Assembly: GCF_025753855.1 (NCBI RefSeq)
Contig: NZ_JAOWPT010000002.1
Location: 248,001 to 312,000 of the forward strand
DNA: 64,000 nt
Source: Mesorhizobium sp. ZC-5
GTDB lineage: Bacteria; Pseudomonadota; Alphaproteobacteria; Rhizobiales; Rhizobiaceae
Reading direction: 5' to 3'
The notes under the pieces were generated by a model. It was given only the letters and a program-made list of their open reading frames with translations, was not told where the DNA came from and made no database searches. This document shows, one piece after another, positions 33,766 to 42,377 of the stretch; position 1 is the first letter of the stretch; every line of letters begins with the position of its first letter. A program made the position numbers and the translations under genes.

Positions 33766-34686
33766 TTATTTGACCGCCCCGCTGAGGAAGCCGGCCATGT
33801 AGTACTTCTGCAGCAGCAGGTAGAATGCCATGCAGGGAATGATCGAGATGACGATGCCGGCCTGAAGCATGCCCCAGTCGGTGCCGCCGATGCTGGTCTG
33901 CTGCCGCGCCGCGGCAAGGATGAGCGGCAGGGTGAAGGACGAATCCTTGTTCATGATCACCAGTGCCGCCAGCAGTTCGTTCCATGAAGTGATGAAAGCG
34001 AAAAGCGATACTGTGATCATCGCCGGCACGACGGCGGGCAGGCAGATGTGCACCAGCACCTGAAAACTGTTGCAACCGTCCATGGTCGCGGCCTCTTCCA
34101 ACTCGCGCGGCACCGCCTCGAATGCGTTGCGCATCACATAGATGCTGAAGGGCAGCTGGATCGCCGTGTGCACGATCGCCAGGCCGACCAGCGAATTGTG
34201 CAGCTTGAGCTGGACGAACAGAAAAAAGAGCGGCGTGAGCAAGGCCTGATATGGCACGATCAGCCCGAGCAGCAGCACCACGAACAGCGCTTCCTTTGCC
34301 GGCACCCGGAATTTCGCCAGGCCATAACCGGCCGGCACGGTCAGGGCCAAGCAGAAGATGATCGTGAGCAAGGCCGCGCCAAGACTGTTGGAGAAATAGG
34401 TGGGCAGGCCCGCCTGGTAGTCCCACAGCCGCTTGTAGCTGTCGAGGCTGAGTGCGTGGGGGAAATAAGTCGGCGGCACGGCAGCGGCTTCTTCGGTGGA
34501 TTTCAGCGATGCGAGCACCGACGCCAGCAATGGCAGCAGCATCACGGTGCAGACAGCCACGCAGATGGCGGCGACGAGATATTTCCGCCGGCCCCGAATG
34601 AGACCCTCCATCAATCCGGCCGCGGCGCTCCGCTGCGCCCGTGCCCGCTCGATGCCCGTGCCCGCGACGTGCGGAAAGGCGCTCAT
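33766..34686 (-). CDS. CUT1 sugar ABC permease, MalG type
   Basis: 306 residues from ATG 34686. Six helices; the conserved EAA loop reads RNAFEAVPRELEEAATMDGCNSFQ, the ATPase-contact motif. The ITSWNELLAALVIM stretch is typical of MalG/UgpE proteins. It overlaps the MalF-type gene by four nt (ATGA). Together they form the inner-membrane channel for an oligosaccharide or glycoside. Confidence 0.94.
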   Translation of the reverse strand: MSAFPHVAGTGIERARAQRSAAAGLMEGLIRGRRKYLVAAICVAVCTVMLLPLLASVLASLKSTEEAAAVPPTYFPHALSLDSYKRLWDYQAGLPTYFSNSLGAALLTIIFCLALTVPAGYGLAKFRVPAKEALFVVLLLGLIVPYQALLTPLFFLFVQLKLHNSLVGLAIVHTAIQLPFSIYVMRNAFEAVPRELEEAATMDGCNSFQVLVHICLPAVVPAMITVSLFAFITSWNELLAALVIMNKDSSFTLPLILAAARQQTSIGGTDWGMLQAGIVISIIPCMAFYLLLQKYYMAGFLSGAVK

Positions 34687-35558
34687 GCATGGCTCCTGCG
34701 GCTGAGCAGCATTTGCAGCACCGTGCACACCAGGATGATGCCGGCGAGAATGAGCGATAGCGCCGCGCCATAGCCGAGCTTCAGATACGGAAACGAATTC
34801 AGATAGATCATGAACACCGAGGTCGCGGTGAGATTGCGCGGCTGCCCGGCCGTCATGATGTAGAACTGGTCGAAGGCAAGCAGCGATCCGATGATGCTGA
34901 CCAGCGTGACGAGCAGTATGGTCTTTGCGGTCAGCGGCAGGGTGATCTTGCGCACCCGCTGCCAGTAGCTTGCGCCGTCAACCATCGCCGCCTCACTGAG
35001 TTCGGTCGGGATGGCGTGGATTGCCGCGACAAACAGGATGGTTCCGAAGCCGACAACCTTCCATACGATCGAGGCGATGACCGCCCACATGGCGACGTCG
35101 GCGTCGGCGCCGAACCAGACAACCGGCCTGGCGATCACGCCGAGGTCGATCAGCGCGCGGTTGATCAGTCCGAAGTCATAGCTGAAGAGCCAGTACCAGA
35201 GCAGGCTGGACGCGCCGAGCCCGATGACCACCGGCGCAAAGATAACGCTGCGTGTGAATTGCCTAAGCGGCCGGTTCTCCGCGGTGAGCAGTGCGGCGAG
35301 ATAGCCGAGGATCATCAGGATCGGCGTGATGATGGCCGTATATTTCAGCGTGAACTCCAGCGATGTCCAGACCTGTGGGTCGTTCCACGCTTTGGCGAAG
35401 TTGCCGAAGCCGATATATTTCTTGGGGGCAATCAGCGACCAGTTGTGAAGCGACATCCACATCATCTGGGCGAGTGGATAGACGGTGAAGACCAGCACGA
35501 AGGCAAGTGCCGGCGTGACATAGAGAAGTCCGATATAGCGGCTCGCCCTTGCGTGCAT
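34683..35558 (-). CDS. CUT1 sugar ABC permease, MalF type
   Basis: 291 residues. The EAA loop is AIPTELSEAAMVDGASYWQRV, followed by the usual KITLPLTAKTILLVTLV. The N-terminal helix and the LSHNWSLI-type periplasmic loop fit UgpA/MalF-like permeases without the large MalF insertion. Start ATG 35558 with AAGGG upstream. Second gene of the operon after the binding protein. Confidence 0.94.
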   Translation of the reverse strand: MHARASRYIGLLYVTPALAFVLVFTVYPLAQMMWMSLHNWSLIAPKKYIGFGNFAKAWNDPQVWTSLEFTLKYTAIITPILMILGYLAALLTAENRPLRQFTRSVIFAPVVIGLGASSLLWYWLFSYDFGLINRALIDLGVIARPVVWFGADADVAMWAVIASIVWKVVGFGTILFVAAIHAIPTELSEAAMVDGASYWQRVRKITLPLTAKTILLVTLVSIIGSLLAFDQFYIMTAGQPRNLTATSVFMIYLNSFPYLKLGYGAALSLILAGIILVCTVLQMLLSRRSHA

Positions 35559-35649
35559 TGCACCCTTCGTGACTCGACAATTGTTGACGATGCGGAAAAT
35601 GGACTGCGGCGCCTATGGGGGAACGCCGCAGCCCGCGGAGAGAGCCCGC

Positions 35650-36906
35650 TTATTCGGCGGCGATCGCCTTCATCTGCGCCTTCGCCTCCGAGACGATCGT
35701 GTCGAGGTCCGTGTCCTCGTAATAGGCACGCTGCAGCATCTGCAGCCACGGGCCTTGAGGGGAATTGATCAGTTCGAAGAACTTCAGCGTGTAGGGTGTC
35801 TTGGCGACTGCAATGGCCTTGGCCACCTCCTGCACCTTGGGTTCGGCCTGGAAGTATTTGTTCTCGGCCATGTCACCGCGTGTCGTCATGTTCAGCATCT
35901 TGGCGTAGACCTCGACCTGGGTCTCGTCCGACAGCAGGAACTTCATGAAGTCGATCGCGTCATCCACGCGCTTCGACCCGTTCGGGATTGTGACGATATC
36001 GCCGCCGGCGAACGACGATACCTCGCCGCTCTTCACGCCCGGCAGGAGAGCTATGCCGAAATCCATGTTCGGATTCTGCTCCTTGGCCAGCGTGATGTTG
36101 AAGTTGCCCGTCCCCATCATGCCGATCTTGCCCGAGCCAAAACGCAGGTGGAACGTCTCGCCCGTTTCGGCGCGCGCATCCTCGTGCACGTTGCCGGCCT
36201 TGATCATGTCGCGCGACCACTGCAGGACTTCCTTGACGCCGTCGCCCGTCAACGGCTCGTCATCGGCGTCCTTCGGCTCGATGGTGGCGCCGCTCGCCCA
36301 CATCAGCGGGCCGACGGTGAAGATGTTGCAGCCGGCGCAGGAGCCGGGCAGAAAGTAACCCTTCACATCGCCGCCGAGCGCCGTGATCTTGTCGGCATAC
36401 TCGCGGATCTCGCCAAGGCTGGTCGGCGGCTTTTCGGGGTCGAGGCCGGCCTTCCTGAACAGGTCCTTGTTATAGAAGAGGGCCGAAACGTCGGCGTAGA
36501 GCGGCACGCCATAGAGCCGGTCGTCGTAGGTCGAGACCGCCATGTGACCGGGGCTAGCGGTTTTCAATTCGGGCCAGTCCTTGATCTTGTCGGTGATGTC
36601 GACAAGTTGTCCCGCCGCTTCGAACTGCGGGCCGTAGATCAGATCCATGCCCATCAGGTCGGGCACTTCCCCGCTGGCGATCGCCTGCGCGATCTTCGGC
36701 ACCATATCGGTGTGCGGAATGTAGGTCAGATTGATCTTCCGATCGGGGTTCTTGGCATTCCATGCCGCGACCAGCGCATCGACCATGCCGGCGTTCCCGC
36801 CGCTCCTCTCCCACATCTGCAGGTCTTGCGCGAGAGCAGGCAAGGCCATTATGGCCAGCAGGCCGGCAACGGCCGACCGGCAAAACATCTTCATCTGCAA
36901 GCTCAT
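35650..36906 (-). CDS. CUT1 sugar ABC transporter substrate-binding protein
   Basis: 418 residues from ATG 36906, with GGGAGGA upstream. A signal peptide (about 1-26, ending ALA) precedes a MalE/UgpB-type fold: QDLQMWERSGGNAGMVDALVAAWNAKNP at the mature start and LYGVPLYADVSALFYNKDLF further in. It delivers a sugar to the MalFG-type permeases. There is no ATPase gene in this cluster, so it must use one encoded elsewhere, or exchange with another system. Promoter and two operator-like palindromes lie upstream. Confidence 0.93.
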   Translation of the reverse strand: MSLQMKMFCRSAVAGLLAIMALPALAQDLQMWERSGGNAGMVDALVAAWNAKNPDRKINLTYIPHTDMVPKIAQAIASGEVPDLMGMDLIYGPQFEAAGQLVDITDKIKDWPELKTASPGHMAVSTYDDRLYGVPLYADVSALFYNKDLFRKAGLDPEKPPTSLGEIREYADKITALGGDVKGYFLPGSCAGCNIFTVGPLMWASGATIEPKDADDEPLTGDGVKEVLQWSRDMIKAGNVHEDARAETGETFHLRFGSGKIGMMGTGNFNITLAKEQNPNMDFGIALLPGVKSGEVSSFAGGDIVTIPNGSKRVDDAIDFMKFLLSDETQVEVYAKMLNMTTRGDMAENKYFQAEPKVQEVAKAIAVAKTPYTLKFFELINSPQGPWLQMLQRAYYEDTDLDTIVSEAKAQMKAIAAE

Positions 36907-36947
36907 AGGTTCCTCCCTTTAGCGAGCCGGCATTTCTCTTGTCTCTG

Positions 36948-36963
36948 GGGAAAAGCTGTTCCC
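36948..36963. promoter_or_regulatory. LacI-type operator, copy 1
   Basis: GGGAAAAGCTGTTCCC is palindromic apart from one central-flank mismatch pair. It sits in the leader of the sugar operon, 59 bp (centre to centre) from copy 2, with which it shares GGGAAAAGCT. Confidence 0.6.
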
Positions 36964-37004
36964 GCCTTAGAACTCCACCCAGGCCGGATCGGACCTCCGG
37001 CCGG

Positions 37005-37024
37005 TTGGGAAAAGCTTTTCTCAA
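37005..37024. promoter_or_regulatory. LacI-type operator, copy 2
   Basis: TTGGGAAAAGCTTTTCTCAA, palindromic over 20 nt apart from one mismatched pair. It lies just downstream of the predicted -10 box and should cover the transcription start, the classic repressor position. Confidence 0.65.
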
Positions 37025-37027
37025 CGT

Positions 37028-37057
37028 ATTTTAGGCACGAATTGTAATGCATTGCAA
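37028..37057 (-). promoter_or_regulatory. Promoter of the CUT1/GH127 operon
   Basis: Minus strand: TTGCAA (37057-37052), 18-nt spacer, TAAAAT (37033-37028). The -35 region lies within another near-palindrome, ATTGTAATGCATTGCAAT (37041-37058), which could bind an activator or a second repressor. Confidence 0.55.
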
Positions 37058-37180
37058 TGTGGAGCTCCTTCACCAGATCGCCGGAGCATTGCGATCAAAT
37101 CGGTGTTATCGTGCAACCTCCGTTGTGGAGCTGCGTTAAGGAAGGTTGCGCATCAGTCGCGAATGTACGGGAGGAATTTC

Positions 37181-37489
37181 ATGGACAGATTGCAGTTTTT
37201 CGTGCCTGTGAGAATCATCGCCGAAGCGGACCAGCCGGTGACCGAAATCTATGACGTCGACGATGCACTGACGTTTCTCGAGGCATGGCCGGTCGGACGC
37301 AAGGGCCCGATCTATCAGACCGCCCTTTCCTGCTGCGCTGCCGCCAAACACGACAGCGTTCCGACCGAAGACGCCCGCAAGGCTTTCGCCAGCTTCGCGC
37401 GCATCACCGGCATCCTGGCGAACGATTCCTTCGAGAAAGTCGCCATAGACAGGGACGGTGAAGTGCTGCCGCTGCCGCCGAGGCACTAG
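37181..37489 (+). CDS. DUF982 family protein
   Basis: 102 residues from ATG 37181, with GGGAGGA at 5-nt spacing. The body EIYDVDDALTFLEAWPVGRKGPIYQTALSCC matches DUF982, a small family nearly confined to rhizobia and relatives, often multi-copy. No signal peptide or membrane segment. Function unknown. It is divergent from the sugar operon and may be cotranscribed with the three genes that follow. Confidence 0.85.
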   Translation: MDRLQFFVPVRIIAEADQPVTEIYDVDDALTFLEAWPVGRKGPIYQTALSCCAAAKHDSVPTEDARKAFASFARITGILANDSFEKVAIDRDGEVLPLPPRH

Positions 37490-37519
37490 CTAGGCTTCGG
37501 ACAGCGACAGGAGGAGAGA

Positions 37520-37912
37520 ATGTGCTGGACAGGCACAAACAGGTTCCGGAATGGCACCTTGATCGCGGTTTTGGCGGTTCTGGCTGCCGTTCCCGCTTTC
37601 GCCCACCATGGCTGGTCATGGACCCAGGATGGTTTCTTCGAGCTCAAGGGCGTTGTCACGGAAATCTACATCGGCAACCCGCACGCAACGCTCGATGTCG
37701 ATGTGGAGGGCGACATCTGGCGCGTGGAACTCGCGCCACCTTCGGCGACGATGCGCGCCGGCTTCACCGAGGACGTCGTCAAGAAAGGTGACGAAATCAC
37801 CGCGATCGGCAACCGCTCGCGGGAGGAAACCGAAAAACGCATGAAGGCCGTGCGGATCGTGATCGGCGACAAGACCTACGATGTCTATCCCGATCGGGCG
37901 CCGTCGAACTGA
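37520..37912 (+). CDS. Secreted DUF6152-like protein
   Basis: 130 residues; GGAGGAGA precedes ATG 37520. The signal peptide covers about 1-28 (ending AFA). The mature protein begins HHGWSWTQDGFFELKGVV and continues with EIYIGNPHATLDVDVEGDIW, the layout of DUF6152 (HH start, NPH motif). These are small periplasmic beta-rich proteins of unknown role. The next gene, a membrane protein, starts 18 nt after the stop. Confidence 0.8.
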   Translation: MCWTGTNRFRNGTLIAVLAVLAAVPAFAHHGWSWTQDGFFELKGVVTEIYIGNPHATLDVDVEGDIWRVELAPPSATMRAGFTEDVVKKGDEITAIGNRSREETEKRMKAVRIVIGDKTYDVYPDRAPSN

Positions 37913-37930
37913 CCGGGCCTAGCAGCTCCG

Positions 37931-38386
37931 ATGGAGTTTCTGGAAGCGCTCGAACAGTCAGGATTGGCTCGTGCGTTCAAGACCTCCTTCTTCGCCTATC
38001 CAATCGTCAATGCCTTGCACATCCTGTCGATCGGTGCGGTGTTGACCAGCGTGATGCTGATGGATCTGTATGTTCTCGGCGCCATCCGGGCCGTCGCGAA
38101 GGCACCGTTCATGGCCTTGCTGCGGCGCGTCGCCCTCATCGCCTTCTGCGGCGCGCTCGTCACCGGCTTTGCGATGTTCGCGATCAAGGCGACTAACTAT
38201 GCCGCCATGCCCGTCTTCCTCGCGAAGATGACCCTGGTCGCGCTGGCCGCATTGAATTTCCTGTTCTTCCTGAGGCTCGACCGGCAAGCGGAGATGCCCT
38301 CAAAATGGATCCGCGTCTCGGCGATGACTTCCCTCGGATTGTGGATCGGCGCCCTGCTTTGCGGGCGTTTCATCGGGTTTCTGTGA
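37931..38386 (+). CDS. DUF2214/DUF6644-like membrane protein
   Basis: 151 residues with four membrane helices: AYPIVNALHILSIGAVLTSVML first, LIAFCGALVTGFAMFAI, PVFLAKMTLVALAALNFLFFL and a C-terminal one. The first helix with NALHILSIG is typical of the DUF2214/DUF6644 group, which often neighbours DUF6152 genes. Inner-membrane protein of unknown function. Start ATG 37931, weak SD. Confidence 0.75.
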   Translation: MEFLEALEQSGLARAFKTSFFAYPIVNALHILSIGAVLTSVMLMDLYVLGAIRAVAKAPFMALLRRVALIAFCGALVTGFAMFAIKATNYAAMPVFLAKMTLVALAALNFLFFLRLDRQAEMPSKWIRVSAMTSLGLWIGALLCGRFIGFL

Positions 38387-38478
38387 GATCGCCGCGGCCG
38401 GCATTCCGTAGCGGATTGACATCGCCTGGCGAGCGAAGGAGCTTGCAGAAACGAACTGAATTGCAGCGAGGGGCGGCA

Positions 38479-39177
38479 GTGCGCGGCGAAGTGCTCCATT
38501 ACGACGAAAGCCAGGGTTTCGGTTTCATCACCGCAGTCGACGGCAATCGGTACACGTTTTCGCGCGAGGACCTGCGGCGCGAGGTCATCATAAGCAAGGG
38601 AATGCAGGTCGAATTCCAGCCGTCCGGTAGCCAGGCCCGCGAGATTTTCTCGATACGCGCCCAGATGGGCAGCGTACCGGCAGCTGGCATGCCGGTGGTG
38701 GATGCTCCACATTCACCGATGCAGTCACCTCGGCATTTCGGTCGCGCCGCCGTCTCCGAGCATACCGGAAATACAGGCTTGTGGAGCTATTTCTGGCGCG
38801 GTCTCACCGCCAACTACGTCAATTTCCAGGGCCGCGCCCGCCGCAAGGAATATTGGGGCTATTATCTGTTCTGGCTGATCGCTTGCGTCGTCGTCATCAT
38901 CGTCGGCCTGTTGATTGACGACAGGCTTCACAACCTCACTCCCAACAAAACACCAGTCGTATCACTTGTTGCTGGTGGCCTTTTCGCCCTGGCGACGTTT
39001 CTGCCCAGCCTCGCGGTGGTGATCCGCCGCCAGCACGACATCGGCCTGTCGGGCTGGTTCTACCTGCTGATCCTGATCCCTTATATCGGCGGCCTCATCA
39101 TCTTCGTGTTCTCGCTGATTCCCAGCCAGAAGCACGAAAACAAATGGGGACCTATACCGGCCGGCGTTCGTGCCTGA
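38479..39177 (+). CDS. Cold-shock-like domain fused to DUF805 membrane domain
   Basis: About 232 residues from GTG 38479 (GAGGGG 5 nt upstream); a longer form beginning near 38383 is possible. Residues about 1-60 (RGEVLHYDESQGFGFITAVD, KGMQVEFQPS) look like a cold-shock/OB domain with the GFGFI nucleic-acid-binding motif. A Pro/Gly-rich linker follows. Residues about 115-232 form a DUF805 domain with FQGRARRKEYWGYYLFW, three helices and RRQHDIGLSGWFYLL. DUF805 proteins are inner-membrane proteins such as YhaH. The fusion puts a likely RNA-binding fold on a membrane anchor. Function unknown. Confidence 0.8.
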   Translation: MRGEVLHYDESQGFGFITAVDGNRYTFSREDLRREVIISKGMQVEFQPSGSQAREIFSIRAQMGSVPAAGMPVVDAPHSPMQSPRHFGRAAVSEHTGNTGLWSYFWRGLTANYVNFQGRARRKEYWGYYLFWLIACVVVIIVGLLIDDRLHNLTPNKTPVVSLVAGGLFALATFLPSLAVVIRRQHDIGLSGWFYLLILIPYIGGLIIFVFSLIPSQKHENKWGPIPAGVRA

Positions 39178-39179
39178 CC

Positions 39180-40292
39180 CTACGCCGGAAGCGCTAGGAA
39201 TTTTTCGACAATCGCGTCGCCCATCCGGACGGTGCCGATCTCGGTCTTGCCTTCGGACATGATGTCCTTGGTACGATAACCTTCGTCGAGCACCGCGGCG
39301 ATCGCCGCCTCGACCCGATCGGCCTCGGCGACCATGCCGAACGAATAGCGCAGGCACATGGCGAACGACGCGATCATGGCGATCGGATTGGCGATGCCTT
39401 TGCCGGCGATGTCGGGCGCCGAGCCATGCACCGGCTCGTAGAGCGCCTTCCTGCTGCCGGTCCTGGCGTCCGGCGCACCAAGCGACGCGGAAGGCAGCAT
39501 GCCGATCGACCCCGTCAGCATCGCCGCGATGTCAGACAGCATGTCGCCGAACAAATTGTCGGTGACGATGACGTCGAACTGCTTCGGCCAGCGCACCAGC
39601 TGCATGCCGCCAGCATCCGCCAGCATGTGGTCGAGCTTGACGTCGGAATATTTCGCCTTGTGCGTCTGCGTCACCACCTCGTTCCACAGCACGCCTGACT
39701 TCATCACATTGCGCTTTTCCATCGAAGTGACACGGTTCTGGCGTGTTCGCGCCAGCTCGAACGCCACGCCGGAAATGCGCTCGATCTCGAACGTGTCATA
39801 GACCTGCGTGTCGATACCGCGCTTCTGGCCGTTGCCGAGATCGATGATCTCCTTCGGCTCGCCGAAATAGACGCCGCCGGTCAATTCGCGCACGATCAGG
39901 ATGTCGAGGCCCTCGACCACTTCCTGCTTCAGCGAGGAAGACGCGGCCAGCGCCGGATAACAGATCGCCGGCCTGAGATTGGCGAACAGTTCCATGTCCT
40001 TGCGCAGCCTGAGCAGCCCGGCCTCGGGGCGAACCTCGTAGGGAACCGCATCCCATTTCGGTCCGCCGACGGCACCGAACAGCACTGCGTCCGCCGCCAT
40101 CGCCTTCGCCATGTCGGCATCGGAAATCGCCGCGCCATGCGCGTCATAGGCGCATCCGCCGACCAGACCTTCATCGATGTCGAAGCCTGCCGAAAATTTC
40201 TCGTTCATCACGGCGATGAGCTTGCGGACTTCCGCCATCGCCTCGGGGCCGATGCCGTCGCCGGGAAGGAGGAGGAGCTTGCGCGTTGCCAT
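39180..40292 (-). CDS. leuB: 3-isopropylmalate dehydrogenase
   Basis: 370 residues. The N-terminal [19 protein letters not shown] and the active-site [15 protein letters not shown] and [20 protein letters not shown] blocks are typical, as is [14 protein letters not shown]. The enzyme decarboxylates 3-isopropylmalate to 2-oxoisocaproate with NAD, in the cytoplasm. Last of a minus-strand row beginning with leuD. Full length. Confidence 0.97.
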   Translation of the reverse strand: MATRKLLLLPGDGIGPEAMAEVRKLIAVMNEKFSAGFDIDEGLVGGCAYDAHGAAISDADMAKAMAADAVLFGAVGGPKWDAVPYEVRPEAGLLRLRKDMELFANLRPAICYPALAASSSLKQEVVEGLDILIVRELTGGVYFGEPKEIIDLGNGQKRGIDTQVYDTFEIERISGVAFELARTRQNRVTSMEKRNVMKSGVLWNEVVTQTHKAKYSDVKLDHMLADAGGMQLVRWPKQFDVIVTDNLFGDMLSDIAAMLTGSIGMLPSASLGAPDARTGSRKALYEPVHGSAPDIAGKGIANPIAMIASFAMCLRYSFGMVAEADRVEAAIAAVLDEGYRTKDIMSEGKTEIGTVRMGDAIVEKFLALPA

Positions 40293-40376
40293 TGGAAATC
40301 CTTCGAATGCCGTGAACCGGCCGTCTTGCTAAACGGCCAAAGCCGGCTGCGCAAGGCGGAAAGGCGACTGGATGGA

Positions 40377-40760
40377 TCAGGACTGGCGCTTCAGCGCCGT
40401 GACCTCGATTTCGATCTTCATTTCGGGCTTGTTCAGGCCGCAGACGATCATCGTGGCCGCTGGCCTGACCTCCCCGAAAACCTCGCCGAGGATCGGGAAG
40501 ACGAGGTCCACATAAGCCGCGTCGGTGATGTAATAATGCGCCCGCACCACGTCGGCCATCGCGAAGCCACCTTCGTCGAGGGCAGCGGCAATGGTCGCCA
40601 GGCAGTTTCGCGTCTGTTCCTCGACACTGTCGGGCATCGTCATCGTGGCGTAGTTGTAGCCGGTGGTGCCGGAGACGAAGCACCATTCCCCGTCGACCAC
40701 CGCGCGCGAATAACCGGCTGTCCTCTCGAATGGGGAACCGGTGGAAATCAATTTGCGCAT
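40377..40760 (-). CDS. Rid-family (YjgF/YER057c/UK114) protein
   Basis: 127 residues from ATG 40760. The typical Rid pattern VDGEWCFVSGTTGYNYAT, QTRNCLATIAAALDEGGFAMADVVRAHYYI and PEMKIEIEVTAL is present. RidA itself destroys reactive imines with a conserved Arg (R105 in E. coli); in my alignment anchored on KIEIE that position is Ala. It may therefore belong to a Rid subgroup with another activity. It lies 17 nt after a secreted-protein gene and 85 nt before leuB. Confidence 0.9.
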   Translation of the reverse strand: MRKLISTGSPFERTAGYSRAVVDGEWCFVSGTTGYNYATMTMPDSVEEQTRNCLATIAAALDEGGFAMADVVRAHYYITDAAYVDLVFPILGEVFGEVRPAATMIVCGLNKPEMKIEIEVTALKRQS

Positions 40761-40777
40761 TGGAAACCCTGAGACTT

Positions 40778-41617
40778 TTATTGTGGCGGAACGAGAGCGT
40801 TTTTCATGGCGTCCCGGATCTCGGCAGGCCATTCGACAACCGGCGGCCAGGCGTCGGGTTCGGGTTTTTCACCCTCCTGCGCGAAATAGAGTTTTTTCGC
40901 CTTCGGATCGACAGCCATGAAGCCGTCGGCGCTGCCGCAGGCATGCGGCACGCAACCGCTGGAATAGAACGCGCCGGACGGCGTCGATTCCGTCCCGCCG
41001 CCGACCAGCAGGCTTGTCGCAACGCTGGTCATCGCGTCGCCCAACAATTGCTGGCCCGCTTTGAAGACAGCCTCGTTCTTGAATGCCTCGACGATGCTGT
41101 TCAGCTTTGTCGGATCGAGATCGGCCCAGTCCGTGCCGGGCTGCGGCGCGTATGTGATATCGCCATGCACCGAAAGACCGGCATCGGGCGACCACACCTG
41201 CACGGGCAAGGTTTCTCCCGGCAGTGGATAGGGTACGAAGAAGACATTGTTTTCGGTCGCCGCTGCGGGCGGCGCGCCGCAATCTTCCGCGCCGACGGAA
41301 ATGCTCCGGATATCGCTGTCCTTCGGCTTCCAGACCATCACGGCGGCCGGGCCGCAGGCATTGCCTCCGTCGCCGACGCTGAACAGCGCGACATCGACAC
41401 CGCCTATTTCGACGATCCTGTCGAAGTAGGCGACGTAATTGCGCGCTAGTTCCTTGCCGTCGAAGGCGACGATCTTTTCGAGATCTTCGTTCTCGGTGAT
41501 TGTCAGCGTTCCACCTTCGAACGGGATCGGCGCCTGCTTTTCTTCTTGCGCGACGGCAAAGCCGGTCAGACCGGTCAAGATCAGCGCAACAGCAGAAGGT
41601 CGAGAGGGCAGTCTCAT
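40778..41617 (-). CDS. Secreted hypothetical protein
   Basis: 279 residues from ATG 41617 (GGAG upstream). A signal peptide (about 1-23, ending AVA) is present. The mature protein has LTITENEDLEKIVAFDGKEL and a Cys-containing middle (GNACGPAAVMVWKP, AEDCGAPPAAAT) plus YSSGCVPHACGSADGFMAVD near the C-terminus. The last motif resembles small inhibitor-like segments, but I recognise no family. Probably periplasmic with two disulfides. It stands between leuD and the Rid gene on the same strand. Confidence 0.75.
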   Translation of the reverse strand: MRLPSRPSAVALILTGLTGFAVAQEEKQAPIPFEGGTLTITENEDLEKIVAFDGKELARNYVAYFDRIVEIGGVDVALFSVGDGGNACGPAAVMVWKPKDSDIRSISVGAEDCGAPPAAATENNVFFVPYPLPGETLPVQVWSPDAGLSVHGDITYAPQPGTDWADLDPTKLNSIVEAFKNEAVFKAGQQLLGDAMTSVATSLLVGGGTESTPSGAFYSSGCVPHACGSADGFMAVDPKAKKLYFAQEGEKPEPDAWPPVVEWPAEIRDAMKNALVPPQ

Positions 41618-41680
41618 TCTCGCTACTCCGTGCTGCGGGTCAAACAACCGGCGCGCTTCGGCGAAGCCGAGAAACGGAGG

Positions 41681-42286
41681 TCACGCCCAGGGCCGGCTTT
41701 CGGCATTCCGCTTCTCGAAGCTTGCGATCGCCGGCGCCTTTTCCAGGGTAAGGCCGATATCGTCGAGCCCGTTGAGCAGGCAATGCCGCTTAAACTCGTC
41801 GAGGTCGAACTTGACCATGCCGCCGTCCGGGCCGCGGATTTCCCTAGCTTCGAGATCGACCGAGATAGTGGCGTTGGCGCCGCGTTCGGCGTCGTCCATC
41901 AGCTTGTCCAGGTCTTCCTGGCTGACGGTGATCGGCAAGATGCCGTTTTTGAAGCAGTTGTTGTAGAAAATGTCGGCGAACGAAGTCGAGATCACGCAGC
42001 GGATGCCGAAATCGAGCAGGGCCCACGGCGCGTGTTCGCGGCTCGAGCCGCAGCCGAAATTGTCGCCCGCAACGAGAATCTGGGCCTTGCGATAGGCCGG
42101 CTTGTTGAGCACGAAATCGGGGTTCTCGGAGCCATCATCATTGTAGCGCATCTCGGCGAAGAGGCCGGTGCCAAGTCCGGTGCGCTTGATGGTCTTCAGA
42201 TAATCCTTGGGAATGATCATGTCGGTATCGACATTGACGATCGGCAAGGGTGCGGCGACGCCGGTGAGCTTGGTGAATTTTTCCAT
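41681..42286 (-). CDS. leuD: 3-isopropylmalate dehydratase small subunit
   Basis: 201 residues. [17 protein letters not shown] is the swivelling-domain signature, and [15 protein letters not shown] the substrate-binding loop. With LeuC it isomerises 2- to 3-isopropylmalate. leuC is not in the window. ATG 42286 opens the leuD-secreted protein-Rid-leuB row. Confidence 0.97.
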   Translation of the reverse strand: MEKFTKLTGVAAPLPIVNVDTDMIIPKDYLKTIKRTGLGTGLFAEMRYNDDGSENPDFVLNKPAYRKAQILVAGDNFGCGSSREHAPWALLDFGIRCVISTSFADIFYNNCFKNGILPITVSQEDLDKLMDDAERGANATISVDLEAREIRGPDGGMVKFDLDEFKRHCLLNGLDDIGLTLEKAPAIASFEKRNAESRPWA

Positions 42287-42346
42287 GACTTTGCCCGTCG
42301 GTTCCGAAAATCCGACCTACGCTTTACACAAGGTGACCGGCAAAGC

Positions 42347-42371
42347 AAAGGGCGGCTTTTGGCCGCCCTTT
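42347..42371 (-). terminator. Hairpin terminator after the Glyoxalase_8-type gene
   Basis: A 10-bp stem AAAGGGCGGC/GCCGCCCTTT with a 5-nt loop lies just past the stop at 42378. Downstream T content is moderate on the minus strand. Confidence 0.7.
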
Positions 42372-42377
42372 GGATAG

